The position numbers and the translations under genes were made by a program. The notes beneath the pieces were generated by a model. The model ran no database searches and was not told where the DNA came from. It saw only the letters and a list, made by a program, of their open reading frames with translations. A DNA stretch of 64,000 nt, from the NCBI RefSeq assembly GCF_002118315.1, contig NZ_MTSZ01000004.1:62001-126000 (forward strand), written 5' to 3'. Positions within the stretch are counted from its first letter, which is position 1; each line of letters begins with the position of its first letter. Positions 43,428 to 53,490 of this stretch are shown here, in pieces. Source of the DNA: Kiloniella majae (GTDB lineage Bacteria; Pseudomonadota; Alphaproteobacteria; Kiloniellales; Kiloniellaceae).

Positions 43428-45278
43428 ATGAGACGATTTAATTTTCTTGGGTATCGTCAAAAATTCCCGGGGATTAACATAACTTTTGTGGGTTTTATCC
43501 TGATGAGTTTCGGGGCGTTTTCCCCTGCCAATGCACAGGATTTGTTGTCTATAGATAATTCCGAAACCTATAAGTATGAGGTTTCTATCTCTGGCGATAT
43601 ACAAGGTGATTTGTTGAACCTTGTTGAGGAATCTTCTCGCTTGGAGCAACTTAAAGACAAGCTTCCCTCCAGTTTGGCGGCGCTCAAGCGCAGAGTAAAG
43701 GAAGACAGTGAGGGGTTTGATAAGGTTCTGCGCTCTGAAGGTTATTACGATAACTCAATTTCTTATAGTGTTGATGATAGTAAAAAGCCTGTCGGTGTTG
43801 CTTTTGAAATTAAGACAGGCCCTCAATTCCTGCTCAATACATTCCGTGTTGTATTTAAATCCGGGAAGCAAATCCCTGCAGCGTTAAATAACGCAAATAT
43901 TGGAATCTCAACGGGTGTTGTTGCTCGCTCAGAAGCTATTGTCGATGCTAAAAACAAGGCAATTGTAATCTTGGCCGACCATGGGTATCCAGATGCAAAA
44001 CTGGCTGATCAGGAAGCAATCGTAGATTTTGCAACACAACAAATGGATGTCACTCTCGTGCTTGATGAAGGGCCGAGACTGGTTGTGGGTAATCTGGAGT
44101 TCGAAGGCTTGAAAGAAGTTGATGCAAATTATCTGCAGCAACTGGGACAGTGGAAAGCTGGCATACTTTATAACGCAAAGATCATAGATGAACTCCGTCG
44201 TAAGTATTTACGTACCGGATTGTTTGAAGCTGTTCGGATGAAACCTCTGGATACAAGTAATGCAGCCCGGAATGGCACCTATGTGACTCCTATAACCTTT
44301 GTATTTGTTGAGCGCGAGCATAAATCAATCGGCCTTGGCGCTAGCTTTTCAACAAGTGAGGGGGCAGGAACCCAGTTTTTCTGGGAAAACAGGAATACTT
44401 TTGGCCAAGGCGAGAAGCTGCGAGCTGATTTGACGGTTGCCGAGATTCGTCAGCAATTAAAGCTGGGGTTTAACAAGCCAAATTACCTTAGAAATAATCA
44501 GAGCTTTAATGCCAACACAAACATCAAGCATGAAGACACGGACGCCTACGAAGAAAAATCTATCAGTGCTTTTGTCGGCATAGATCGTAAATGGGGTAAA
44601 AATTGGACTGTCGGCGGTGGCCTTGAACTTGAATTGTCCGAAATTGAAGATGAAGACGATACCGAATCCTTTGCCTTTGCAAGTGTTCCGCTCAGTGCGC
44701 GATACGATTCAACAAACGACCTACTAGACCCGACAACCGGCTTTCGCTTTGGCGTGACAGCAACGCCTTATTACGGATTGACGGCGGCTTCTCCGGATTT
44801 CTTCAAGACGGAAATTGATGGATCGACTTATTATTCCATTCTGGATGACGACAGGTTGGTTTTTGCAACGCGTGGCAAGATCGGTCTGTTGGCCGGGGAT
44901 AGTTCCAGCGATATACCGGCAACCAAGCGATTTTATGCCGGAGGTGGTGGGTCAATCCGTGGTTATGAGCATCAAACTGTTGGCCCTCTTAATTCCAATG
45001 ATGATCCTGTTGGTGGCCGATCTCTTGTAGAGTTTGGGGCAGAAGCCCGTGTTCGTGTAACTGAAGACATTGGTTTGGTTCCTTTCATTGAAGGTGGCAA
45101 CGTCTACGACAGTGCGACTCCTGATTTTTCTGAGAACTTTCAATGGGGTGCGGGTCTTGGCCTCCGGTACTATACCGCCATTGGGCCGATCCGTTTGGAC
45201 GTGGCTGTGCCGTTGAACAGACGTGAAGAAATTGATGATGCCTGGCAGTTTTACGTTAGTATAGGGCAGGCCTTTTGA
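43428..45278 (+). CDS. tamA: Autotransporter assembly outer-membrane protein TamA
   Basis: TamA is the Omp85-family barrel of the translocation and assembly module. After a signal peptide (NITFVGFILMSFGAFSPANA) come three POTRA-like modules (about residues 40-280) and a 16-strand barrel. GGGGSIRGYEHQTVGPLN carries the Omp85 loop-6 (V/I)RGY motif, and the end QFYVSIGQAF has the C-terminal Phe recognised by BAM. I prefer ATG 43428 to the upstream GTG 43401, which lacks a ribosome-binding site. tamB follows after 35 nt, forming the classical pair. Confidence 0.94.
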   Translation: MRRFNFLGYRQKFPGINITFVGFILMSFGAFSPANAQDLLSIDNSETYKYEVSISGDIQGDLLNLVEESSRLEQLKDKLPSSLAALKRRVKEDSEGFDKVLRSEGYYDNSISYSVDDSKKPVGVAFEIKTGPQFLLNTFRVVFKSGKQIPAALNNANIGISTGVVARSEAIVDAKNKAIVILADHGYPDAKLADQEAIVDFATQQMDVTLVLDEGPRLVVGNLEFEGLKEVDANYLQQLGQWKAGILYNAKIIDELRRKYLRTGLFEAVRMKPLDTSNAARNGTYVTPITFVFVEREHKSIGLGASFSTSEGAGTQFFWENRNTFGQGEKLRADLTVAEIRQQLKLGFNKPNYLRNNQSFNANTNIKHEDTDAYEEKSISAFVGIDRKWGKNWTVGGGLELELSEIEDEDDTESFAFASVPLSARYDSTNDLLDPTTGFRFGVTATPYYGLTAASPDFFKTEIDGSTYYSILDDDRLVFATRGKIGLLAGDSSSDIPATKRFYAGGGGSIRGYEHQTVGPLNSNDDPVGGRSLVEFGAEARVRVTEDIGLVPFIEGGNVYDSATPDFSENFQWGAGLGLRYYTAIGPIRLDVAVPLNRREEIDDAWQFYVSIGQAF

Positions 45279-45313
45279 GATGAAGATGAGTCCAAAATGA
45301 AAATGGGCCCACA

Positions 45314-48300
45314 ATGAAAATGAGTAAAGGCAAGATTATTGCCTCGATCATCTTTGCTCCACTGGCCCTTGTTTTGATTCTGTTGCTAGGCGGTTATGTT
45401 TATCTGCAAACGGATAGCGGTCGGGCGACCCTGTTGGCACAGATTGAGGCAGCGGTAAATGACCCCGCTGGCTTGACCATTGATCTACAACAGCTTGATG
45501 GCAATGTCTTTTCCAATGCTCGGCTTGATAAGGTTATCCTTCGCGATCCTAGAGGGGATTGGCTTGAAGGAACCGATCTTGTTCTGGATTGGTCGCCACA
45601 AAATTTGCTGTTTGGTCAGCTAAAGATAAACAAGATCTCTGTTGCTTCTCTGGTTATGCAGCGTAACCCGGACTTGCCTCCCTCACCGGAAGAGGCGCAA
45701 AGCACATCATCCCCCCTGCCTTTACCAATTGATATAAGCTTGCGTCAGCTTGATGTCGCAAAGATCGATCTCGCCGAGAATATATTGGGGCGAGAGGCTC
45801 TGTTAGCAGTATCTATGAAACTTTCTGCGCGGGATGAAGAGGGAATTCTCAGTACTCTTGATATCGACCAGCTTGATGCTCATCAGGGATCTGTGAGCGC
45901 CAGGGTCAATTACCATCCCGATGCGGATACTCTGTCCATTGACGCACAGTTGACAGAACCTCAGGGAGGCTTGATTGCACGAGCCTTAAATCTTCCCGAC
46001 TATCCAGAAGTTAACTTTGCTATCACAGGTCAGGGACCGCTTGTGAATTGGCAGGGGCAGCTCAAAGGTAGCGCAGGGGAATTGTTTAAAACGGATCTGA
46101 CCCTTTCCAGTCAGGGGCAGGATACGATTACCTTTGACCTTTCTGGCGCAACAGAATTTTCAGAGAAGCTGGCGGGTTCCCTGCCTTTTGTGGATAGCAA
46201 ACCGATAGATCTGAAGTCGACAGTCCTCTGGGACAAAGAAGATGATCTGATTAGTTTGTCATCATTGGATATTATCAACACAAATCTGAGTGTTTCTGTC
46301 GGTGGTAATTTAGATCTGGATAGTGAGAAGGTTGATATCTCTGCGAATGCAGCATTATTACAGGTCGATGCTTTGAATCAATTGATTGCACCTGCTTCCC
46401 TTGGGCGCGGGCTTGTTGATTTGGATGTTGCGGGTGATTTCAAATCAATGAATATCGCTATAACTTTTCAGGCGGGGGGCATCAAGCTTAATCCGTCTCC
46501 GCAGTCAGATGCCGCAGCGCAGGATGCTTTACGTATCGGGGACATCATTGGGAGTATTAGCTCTGATCTCAATTTAACTTCATTGGAAATGATCCCCGTG
46601 AATGCTTCTGCAGCTCTCACAGAAGTCACTGGGCTTCCTCCGCAGGCGGAGAAAGTGCTTGGGCGTAACCTGCGTCTTGAACTTGAGAGCCACTATGTAC
46701 TCGAAAGCGGGTTATTAAATATTCCGATGTTGCGGGCGAGAGGAGCTTTCTTCAGTGCTGATGTCAGGGCAGCCATGGCAACCCGTGATAATACAGCAAG
46801 CTCAAAGATTGCAATCATTCTGGACGATCTTTCCCAACTCGCGCCTATAAAGGGAAAGCTTGTAACCGAGCTAAGCGTACAGAGTCTGGATATTGCAAAC
46901 CAGATGACGGGTAATATCTCTGTCACAGCTCAAGACCTTGATTTGGGTGATACTGACCTTCAAGAATTGGTAAGCGCGGAACCATCCTTGAGTGCCAATG
47001 TCAATTTGGGTGATGGGATCTTCAGGATATCGGATATCGTTTTACCGCTTCCGGTGGCACAACTCGCAGGGTCGGCTGAACTTCCTGCCACTTTTGAGAG
47101 CCTTGTAGCTAATGTAAAGATAGAAGCCCCGGACCTTGCTCGTTTGAATAAAGTTGCTGGACTTTCTCTATCAGGATTTGCAAACTTTGAAACAACTCTG
47201 AGCGGGTCAATCGGCGATCCAGAGGCAGAAGGAAAGCTGACCGTATCGGCTTTGAATCTGGATCAGAATACAATTGGAAATCTGGCGACAACTTTTAACG
47301 CGAAGACGTTAGCGAGTGGGGCAAGTGGCGTTGTTGAATCTGAGCTTCGTGGTGGAGTTCTGCCGCTGGATTTAGCATTTGGATTTTCTTTGCCAGACTA
47401 TGGGCAGTTAGAAGTCGCTGATATTCTTTTACAAACGGGCCAGAACAATATTGTCGGTTCAGCATCAGTTCCCTTTGATGGTAACCCCCTTATCGCTGAT
47501 ATACGGGGAGATTTGCGCGACATTTCTCCTCTTGGGGCAGCTTTTGGGGCTGATATCGTCGGTGCAGTCTCTACTAAAGCCGTCTTGAGCGAAAAGGGCG
47601 GCGCGCAACATCTGGATTTGGGTCTGAAGGGGAACAACCTTTCACCTGATTCAGGGGCCACGGTTATCAGGACCCTGGATGTGGCTGCTACCTCACAGGG
47701 GGATTTTAATAATCCTCAGTTGGCGATGACCGCTAACCTGTCCGATGTTTCTGTTCAGGACCGTCTGATTGAACAAGCTCAATTGGACGTTACGGGCGGT
47801 TTATCCAATGCAGATTTTACTTTCGCATTGAATAGCTCAATGGCGCCTTCTATTGCTTTGGGGGGCAGTGGAAATCTGATGCTCCCGGTGACAGGGAAAA
47901 CGACATTGACGCGTTTTAACCTGTCTCAGCTTGATGGCACAATTGCGGAAAAGGTCCTTACCTTGCGTCAAGCTCTTGTGGTGATTCAGGGTCAGGACAA
48001 AACCACTGTCGATCCCTTTGAGCTTTCGTTTGATCGCGGGATGATTACAGGATCTGGGGAACTGACAAAATCCAGTGCTGATGCGAAGGTAGAAATCAAA
48101 ACATTTCCCGTGGATCTGGTCAATCTGGTTGCCCCTGATCTGGAGATTAAAGGAATGTTGGCCGGAAAGGCAAATTTGTCTCTACGTCCTGAAAATGCAC
48201 AGGGAAGTCTTTTGTTAAAGGCTGAAAATATTAAATTTTCAAGCGATCCGAATACAACGATACCATCGTTGCAAACAACATTATCCGGGACATTAAACAA

Positions 48301-49720
48301 TAACCGTTTTGACTTTAAAAATGATGTAACAGGGTTGGAAAAATCAACGGTTCAGGCCAAAGGATCCGTGCCTCTGCGGGTTGGATTTTCACCTTTCTCA
48401 GTCGCGGTCTCTGAAAATCAGCCTTTGACCGGGGATCTTTTGATCGACAGTGAGATCGAGAGCCTATGGGCTATTCTGGCGCTGGATACACAGGAAATGC
48501 GCGGGCAATTCCACACTGATCTCCAGGTTTCAGGAACCGTCGCAAATCCGCAGTTGATCGGCTCAGCAACTTTGCGTGAAGGCCGATATGAAAACATTGA
48601 ATTGGGGACACTCCTCAAAAACATCACGCTAGATGCCGGGTTGGAAAATAGTCAGCTATTGCGATTGAGCCTACAGGCAAATGATAACAAACAGGGAATC
48701 TTGAGATCTGAGGGTACTGTTCGCTTTGAAAATTTAAGTAACCCATTGGTTGATTTGGCTATCCAGCTCGATAATCTTGCTGCTCTCGATCAGGATCAGA
48801 TAGCGGTACAGACCGATGGTAACATTGCAATCAAAGGATCTCCGGCCAGTTTGACTGTCGCGGGTGATATCACAACACGGGAAACCAATATTAATATCGG
48901 CAGTGCTGTTGCCCCAAGCGTCGTGGATCTTGAGGTCACTGAAATCAATCGACCAGATCAGCCGAATGCGGGTGATACAAAAGCTGAGAAGGAACAACAA
49001 CCTTCAAAAATTTCGTTGGATTTGTTGTTGAATATGCCGCGTAAGGTTTTTATCCGCGGCCGGGGCCTTGATTCTGAATGGGAAGGCAGGTTTACGATCA
49101 AAGGGCTTGCCCATGCACCGATTATTGAAGGGTATCTCAGTCCGGTCAGGGGACAATTTTCATTTGCTGGGAAAAACTTCAAGCTTCGGCAGGGTAAAAT
49201 AGCGTTGCTGGGTGGTACTCAGATTGATCCGGAATTGAATCTTTCCGCAATCTACGAAGCTGATAATGTGACAGCTATTGTCTCTATTCAGGGAACAGCA
49301 TCGAACCCAAAGATCAGCTTCTCTTCGCCTGATGGATTGCCCGAGGATGAGGTACTTTCCCAGGTTCTCTTTGGAAAAGCTTCGGGTAAGCTCTCTGCTG
49401 TAGAGGCTCTTCAACTTGCATCGGCCATTGCATCCTTGTCCGGTAAAATAGATTCTGGCGGTGGTGTTTTGGGCTTTGCCCGGGATACTTTGGGTGTAGA
49501 TGTTCTCACAGCGGGAACAAATTCCGATACGGGATCGCCAGAGGTCAGTGCCGGAAAATACATTACTGATAATATCTATATCGGTGTTGATCAGGGGGCT
49601 TCAGCGGACAGTACCAAAGCAAAGGTTCAGATTGATCTGACACCCAATATCACGCTTGAGAGTGAAACCGGACAAACAGCGGATAGCAAAGTCGGCGTAT
49701 TTTGGAAATGGGACTACTGA
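45314..49720 (+). CDS. tamB: Translocation and assembly module inner-membrane protein TamB
   Basis: TamB is anchored in the inner membrane by one N-terminal helix (IIASIIFAPLALVLILLLGGYVYL) and spans the periplasm as a long beta-taco groove. It works with TamA and has been linked to protein assembly and phospholipid transport to the outer membrane. The 1468-residue protein is almost wholly repetitive amphipathic beta strand. The C-terminal TamB (DUF490) domain has SPVRGQFSFAGKNFKLRQG, DPELNLSAIYEA, GTASNPKISFSSPDGLPEDE, VLSQVLFGKASG and the ending GVFWKWDY. The short gap after tamA contains three near-repeats of ATGAARATGRG, so the exact start among ATG 45314 and 45320 is uncertain. Confidence 0.94.
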   Translation: MKMSKGKIIASIIFAPLALVLILLLGGYVYLQTDSGRATLLAQIEAAVNDPAGLTIDLQQLDGNVFSNARLDKVILRDPRGDWLEGTDLVLDWSPQNLLFGQLKINKISVASLVMQRNPDLPPSPEEAQSTSSPLPLPIDISLRQLDVAKIDLAENILGREALLAVSMKLSARDEEGILSTLDIDQLDAHQGSVSARVNYHPDADTLSIDAQLTEPQGGLIARALNLPDYPEVNFAITGQGPLVNWQGQLKGSAGELFKTDLTLSSQGQDTITFDLSGATEFSEKLAGSLPFVDSKPIDLKSTVLWDKEDDLISLSSLDIINTNLSVSVGGNLDLDSEKVDISANAALLQVDALNQLIAPASLGRGLVDLDVAGDFKSMNIAITFQAGGIKLNPSPQSDAAAQDALRIGDIIGSISSDLNLTSLEMIPVNASAALTEVTGLPPQAEKVLGRNLRLELESHYVLESGLLNIPMLRARGAFFSADVRAAMATRDNTASSKIAIILDDLSQLAPIKGKLVTELSVQSLDIANQMTGNISVTAQDLDLGDTDLQELVSAEPSLSANVNLGDGIFRISDIVLPLPVAQLAGSAELPATFESLVANVKIEAPDLARLNKVAGLSLSGFANFETTLSGSIGDPEAEGKLTVSALNLDQNTIGNLATTFNAKTLASGASGVVESELRGGVLPLDLAFGFSLPDYGQLEVADILLQTGQNNIVGSASVPFDGNPLIADIRGDLRDISPLGAAFGADIVGAVSTKAVLSEKGGAQHLDLGLKGNNLSPDSGATVIRTLDVAATSQGDFNNPQLAMTANLSDVSVQDRLIEQAQLDVTGGLSNADFTFALNSSMAPSIALGGSGNLMLPVTGKTTLTRFNLSQLDGTIAEKVLTLRQALVVIQGQDKTTVDPFELSFDRGMITGSGELTKSSADAKVEIKTFPVDLVNLVAPDLEIKGMLAGKANLSLRPENAQGSLLLKAENIKFSSDPNTTIPSLQTTLSGTLNNNRFDFKNDVTGLEKSTVQAKGSVPLRVGFSPFSVAVSENQPLTGDLLIDSEIESLWAILALDTQEMRGQFHTDLQVSGTVANPQLIGSATLREGRYENIELGTLLKNITLDAGLENSQLLRLSLQANDNKQGILRSEGTVRFENLSNPLVDLAIQLDNLAALDQDQIAVQTDGNIAIKGSPASLTVAGDITTRETNINIGSAVAPSVVDLEVTEINRPDQPNAGDTKAEKEQQPSKISLDLLLNMPRKVFIRGRGLDSEWEGRFTIKGLAHAPIIEGYLSPVRGQFSFAGKNFKLRQGKIALLGGTQIDPELNLSAIYEADNVTAIVSIQGTASNPKISFSSPDGLPEDEVLSQVLFGKASGKLSAVEALQLASAIASLSGKIDSGGGVLGFARDTLGVDVLTAGTNSDTGSPEVSAGKYITDNIYIGVDQGASADSTKAKVQIDLTPNITLESETGQTADSKVGVFWKWDY

Positions 49721-49932
49721 TTAATTTTATTGAATGAATACCCGTAAGAATCAGTAATTGAAATCTTCAGGATAAATTGTCGCAAATAGTAGTTCGTTGT
49801 CGGTTATCTTTTGGCAAAGGCTGAAATCCCTCTTATATAAGAACGAACAAGTCTGGCGCTGTCGGATTACCTTTGTTCTGAATATGTGCCTTACCTTACA
49901 AAAGATCCTGAATACAAATGGCTTAAAATAAT

Positions 49933-51183
49933 ATGGCTCAAAAAGATCTAAGCGTTGAAGTTCTTGTTGTTGGTGGTGGCCTGGTTGGCTTGACCCTGGG
50001 TGTTGCTCTTGCTGGCGCTGGAATGGACGTTGCTGTTGTTGATCGCGAAGAACCTTCTGATCAAAAAGCCACGCCTTTTGATGGGCGTTCATCTGCCATT
50101 GCTCTGGGGTCGCAACGAGTCTTTGATCAGGTTGGGTTGTGGGACGGCATGACATGGGCGGCAGAGGCAATTCGCTACATTGAGATTACCGATGGTCAGA
50201 TTGATCGGGGGGCGTCCCCGCTTTCCATGTCCTATGACTTTAGCGAAGTCGGCGATATGCCGATGGGGTGGATCGTAGAAAATCGTGCCATCAGACTTTC
50301 TACACATGCCAAGGCTGCTGAACTTGAAAATCTGCATCATCTGGCACCGCATAGCTTGCAAGAGCTAGAGAGAGATAAGCGCGGCGTTGTTGCGTCACTA
50401 GATGATGGAACAAGTATCAAAGCGCGTTTGGTAATTGGCGCAGACGGGCGCGGCTCTCAGCTCCGTAAAAATGCCGGGATTAAGGTATCGGGAACAGATT
50501 ACCATCAGAACGGTATTGTCTGTACTGTGGTACATGAAAAGCCCCATAACGGCGTTGCTTTTGAACACTTCCTGCCTTCAGGTCCTTTTGCGCTTTTACC
50601 CCTGCCTGATAGTGAAGAGGGCGTGCATCGCTCTTCACTGGTCTGGTCGGAAAAAAGAGACCTTGTTGATGGCTATATGTCCATGAGTAATGAAGATTTT
50701 GCCAATGAGCTTCATCGACGATTTGGCGAGAGTCTTGGGGCCTTTACTGTAACAGATATGCGTTGGTCCTATCCCTTGAGTTCCTTACACGCCGAACGTT
50801 ACACGGATACCCGGCTCGCACTTGTCGGGGATGCTGCACATGGTATGCATCCGATCGCAGGGCAGGGGCTGAATCTTGGCCTTCGCGATGTTGCTGCATT
50901 GGCTCAGGTTGTTGTTGATGCACGAAGAGTCGGGCTTGATGTTGGGTCTCCTCAGGTTCTGGAAGATTACGCAAAATGGCGTCGTTTTGATAATGTGCTC
51001 TTGCTTGGTGCTATGGACGGCCTTGTAAAACTTTTTTCCAATGATTTGGCACCTGTACGGGTGGCGCGTGACCTCGGTCTGGCTACAGTTGACAAAATTC
51101 CACCTGTAAAACGTTTTTTCATGAAGCATGCCATGGGAATTGTCGGGGATTTGCCTCGTTTGATGCAGGGTGAGAAACTATAG
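49933..51183 (+). CDS. FAD-dependent ubiquinone biosynthesis hydroxylase (UbiH/UbiF/COQ6 family)
   Basis: This 416-residue flavin monooxygenase hydroxylates the aromatic ring of a ubiquinone precursor. The FAD-binding GxGxxG is in VLVVGGGLVGLTLGVALAGAG (near residues 9-29), the DG motif is in VIGADGRGSQLRK, and the second FAD motif is LVGDAAHGMHPIAGQGLNLGLRD. The family is recognised with confidence. Which ring position (C1, C5 or C6) it acts on cannot be settled here, because alphaproteobacterial members often serve more than one. It appears monocistronic, with 212 nt before it lacking a clear feature. Confidence 0.93.
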   Translation: MAQKDLSVEVLVVGGGLVGLTLGVALAGAGMDVAVVDREEPSDQKATPFDGRSSAIALGSQRVFDQVGLWDGMTWAAEAIRYIEITDGQIDRGASPLSMSYDFSEVGDMPMGWIVENRAIRLSTHAKAAELENLHHLAPHSLQELERDKRGVVASLDDGTSIKARLVIGADGRGSQLRKNAGIKVSGTDYHQNGIVCTVVHEKPHNGVAFEHFLPSGPFALLPLPDSEEGVHRSSLVWSEKRDLVDGYMSMSNEDFANELHRRFGESLGAFTVTDMRWSYPLSSLHAERYTDTRLALVGDAAHGMHPIAGQGLNLGLRDVAALAQVVVDARRVGLDVGSPQVLEDYAKWRRFDNVLLLGAMDGLVKLFSNDLAPVRVARDLGLATVDKIPPVKRFFMKHAMGIVGDLPRLMQGEKL

Positions 51184-51493
51184 TTTCGCTTAAATATAAT
51201 TTCACATGAGTATAAATTCATTCGGTGATTTCAAAGGCACAGATGCTTGGTCATAAAGATGAATAAACTGGACCAGAAAATTCGACTGAAAATTTTACCA
51301 GAAAACTCACAAATAAAGCTTTCTGAACCAATGACATAAAATCGCCAGAGTTGGTTGTTATCTTTATGCTAATGTTTGAGAATATAATGTGATATCTCAC
51401 AAAATATTGAGTATAAAATCTTGGCATAGGCTGGCCTAGCTTGGCCCGGCTTGGAATTGGATGAGTAGAAGTTGTTTGCGCGGAGAGATATCA
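51184..51493. other. Intergenic region after the ubiquinone hydroxylase gene
   Basis: This ~310-nt AT-rich stretch has no credible gene. Near 51425-51453 it has an imperfect direct repeat, GGCTGGCCTAGCTTGGCCCG, made of GGC-rich 8-mers. Just before the next start codon, GGAGAG serves as ribosome-binding site. Confidence 0.5.
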
Positions 51494-52192
51494 GTGTCTT
51501 TCATAAAAGATGAAATTAAATGGCCTGACAGTATCTTTGCAGGCCTGTTTTTTCTGACCCTGGGCTTGATGCCTATAGATAAGGCTCATGCTGCAGGTGA
51601 TTCTGTTATTGCCCAAGGTGGAAATGGTGAGGTCTTTTTTGCGGCTTTGCCTGATCAATGGCAGGCGTTGCCCCGTAATACGCAGGCTCAATCAACGACT
51701 GCAGAATGGTTGCCGCCCGGGCAGGACGTCAACAACTGGAAAGACATGATTACCGTTCAGGTTTTCCCGGGGTGGGCTGATGGTGACGTTGTCAGCTTTC
51801 TGGATGAATTGGCAGCGATCTATAAGCAAAATTGCGAGGTAAGCGGGGCAACACCGCCTCTGAAAGATCAAGTGAACGGTTTTCCGACAGGCTTTCGCTT
51901 GATCAACTGTACCCGTGATTTAACGCGCAATACTGGCGAAGTAGCACTCTTTCGGGCAACTGTTGGTCAGAATGCCTTGTATTTGATTCAACATGTTTTT
52001 CGCGTGCCTGAATTTGAAATCGGTGCGCAACCCGTTACCAATGAGGCAATGAAGCAGGCTTTTGAAGGTATTCGGACCGGGTGGGCATGTAATCAGAACT
52101 CTAAAAAACATCCTTGTCCGCCAAGTTGGCAAAGTTCTTTGTCTAAACTGGACGGCAAGCCATCTGTTGTTGTGATCAAAGCCCAGAATTAA
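51494..52192 (+). CDS. Exported hypothetical protein
   Basis: I do not recognise a named family. The GTG at 51494 is chosen because GGAGAG stands about 6 nt upstream, and it gives MSFIKDEIKWPDSIFAGLFF... with cleavage after HAHA-type sequence (AHAA), a signal peptide. The mature ~200-residue domain has WLPPGQDVNNWKDMITVQVFPG and GEVALFRATVGQNALYLIQHVFR, a pattern seen in small periplasmic proteins of alphaproteobacteria. It contains four cysteines (CEVSG, NCTRD, ACNQN, HPCPP), so disulfides are likely. The TetR regulator gene follows 27 nt later on the same strand. Confidence 0.78.
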   Translation: MSFIKDEIKWPDSIFAGLFFLTLGLMPIDKAHAAGDSVIAQGGNGEVFFAALPDQWQALPRNTQAQSTTAEWLPPGQDVNNWKDMITVQVFPGWADGDVVSFLDELAAIYKQNCEVSGATPPLKDQVNGFPTGFRLINCTRDLTRNTGEVALFRATVGQNALYLIQHVFRVPEFEIGAQPVTNEAMKQAFEGIRTGWACNQNSKKHPCPPSWQSSLSKLDGKPSVVVIKAQN

Positions 52193-52219
52193 CAAAACTA
52201 GCGGTACGAACAGAACGTG

Positions 52220-52804
52220 ATGCGGCGATCTAAGAAACGTGACCACCTTGTTGATGTGGCGCTTGGGCTTTTTTACGCTCAAGGCTTTCACGCGACAGGT
52301 GTTGAACAGATTATCTCCGAGGCCGGGGTGGCGCGTATGACGCTTTATAAACACTTCCCTTCCAAAGATGATTTGATTATTGCGGCTCTTGAGCGACGTG
52401 ACGAGCAGATCAGGCAATGGCTTTTAAATTATATGGTAGGACAGGGGGAACCAAGGGACCAGCTGTTATCTATGTATGATGCGCTGGAATTGTGGTTTAA
52501 CGATCAGGCTTTTCCGGAACATCGTTTTTCAGGCTGTATGTTTATCAATGCAGCTGCGGAATTCTCTGATTACAAGCATAAGGCTCATGAAGCTGCTGCC
52601 CGCCACAAGGCTGTTTTAACAAAAGAAATCACAAGTATAGTTGAAAAAGCAGGTTTTTCTAATCCCGATGAAATTGCGGCAGAACTCGTGCTTTTGAAAG
52701 AAGGTGCTATTGTGACCGCACAGGTAAGTGGGGATAAGAGTGCGGCCGTACGGGCTAAAAAAATAGCATCTAAACTCTTGGCCAAAGAAATAGTAACCAA
52801 GTAA
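52220..52804 (+). CDS. TetR/AcrR-family transcriptional regulator
   Basis: The N-terminal TetR DNA-binding domain is clear: RDHLVDVALGLFYAQGFHATGVEQIISEAGVARMTLYKHFPSKDDLIIAAL, with the conserved recognition helix MTLYKHF. The ~140-residue C-terminal ligand domain contains GCMFINAAAEFSD, typical of the subgroup with a TetR_C domain. The target is unknown; the upstream exported protein or a gene outside this cluster could be regulated. I use ATG 52220; a GTG directly before it (52217) is the alternative. It converges with the DUF971 gene. Confidence 0.92.
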   Translation: MRRSKKRDHLVDVALGLFYAQGFHATGVEQIISEAGVARMTLYKHFPSKDDLIIAALERRDEQIRQWLLNYMVGQGEPRDQLLSMYDALELWFNDQAFPEHRFSGCMFINAAAEFSDYKHKAHEAAARHKAVLTKEITSIVEKAGFSNPDEIAAELVLLKEGAIVTAQVSGDKSAAVRAKKIASKLLAKEIVTK

Positions 52805-52818
52805 TAGCAGCCTTATTT

Positions 52819-53217
52819 TCAAGGGTTTCTGGAAAGACCCCGTTTTTCCATTTCATCCAGATATGTTTGCCAGATGGTCTCTTGTTCAGTTGCCAGCTTA
52901 TAGAGATACTGCCATGAATAGATTCCCGTATCGTGCAAGTCATCAAAGGTCAATCTAACGGCGTAGTTTCCAACGGGCTCAATTGCCATAATGCCGACCA
53001 TACTGCGTCCGGAAAGGATCTGCTTCTGGCTCGGGTGATGGCCTTGTACTTCTGCCGAGGGACTTTCCACCCGAAGGTATTCTGCAGGCAAAGCAAAGTT
53101 TTTGCCATTTTCAAAGGTTATATGAAGGGCCCGTTCATCTGATTTATATTTCAGGTCTGTCGGCCAGTGCTCAGTGTGAAAACCCTGGGCATTATCTTCT
53201 TGGATTGACTCAGTCAT
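52819..53217 (-). CDS. DUF971 (gamma-butyrobetaine hydroxylase-like N-terminal domain) protein
   Basis: The 132-residue protein is a stand-alone DUF971/GBBH-like N-terminal domain: YKSDERALHITFENGKNFALPAEYLRVESPSAEVQG and VRLTFDDLHDTGIYSWQYLYKL, including the His and Asp positions that in fused homologues contribute to metal binding. Function is not established; such proteins are often near ubiquinone or iron-sulfur genes. It is the last gene of the minus-strand group from the thioredoxin gene to here, 44 nt after the Trm112 gene. Confidence 0.92.
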   Translation of the reverse strand: MTESIQEDNAQGFHTEHWPTDLKYKSDERALHITFENGKNFALPAEYLRVESPSAEVQGHHPSQKQILSGRSMVGIMAIEPVGNYAVRLTFDDLHDTGIYSWQYLYKLATEQETIWQTYLDEMEKRGLSRNP

Positions 53218-53261
53218 TTATGATTTATCCAGAACCTGTTGATTTACCAGAATCTTTTGAT

Positions 53262-53444
53262 TTAATCGAGTGGTCTGGCTTCGTCAGTAAGCATAACGGG
53301 AATGCCTTCGCGAATAGGGTAAGCGAGCTTTGCCTGGCGTGAAATCAATTCCTGATTTTGCGCATCATACTCCAATGGCCCTTTGGTTTCCGGGCATACA
53401 AGTATTTCGAGTAATTTTCTATCGACGCGTGGTTCGTTGCTCAT
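53262..53444 (-). CDS. Trm112 family protein
   Basis: This 60-residue protein matches the bacterial Trm112/YcaR family: [41 protein letters not shown]. In eukaryotes Trm112 activates methyltransferases; in bacteria the role is unclear. Only one of the usual zinc-binding cysteines is kept (LVCPET), as in many alphaproteobacterial members. It lies 46 nt after the Lon-N gene and before the DUF971 gene, a common order in this class. Confidence 0.93.
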   Translation of the reverse strand: MSNEPRVDRKLLEILVCPETKGPLEYDAQNQELISRQAKLAYPIREGIPVMLTDEARPLD

Positions 53445-53490
53445 AATCTTAATCCATTGTGTCCTGATCTATCTTATAATCAGATCAATT

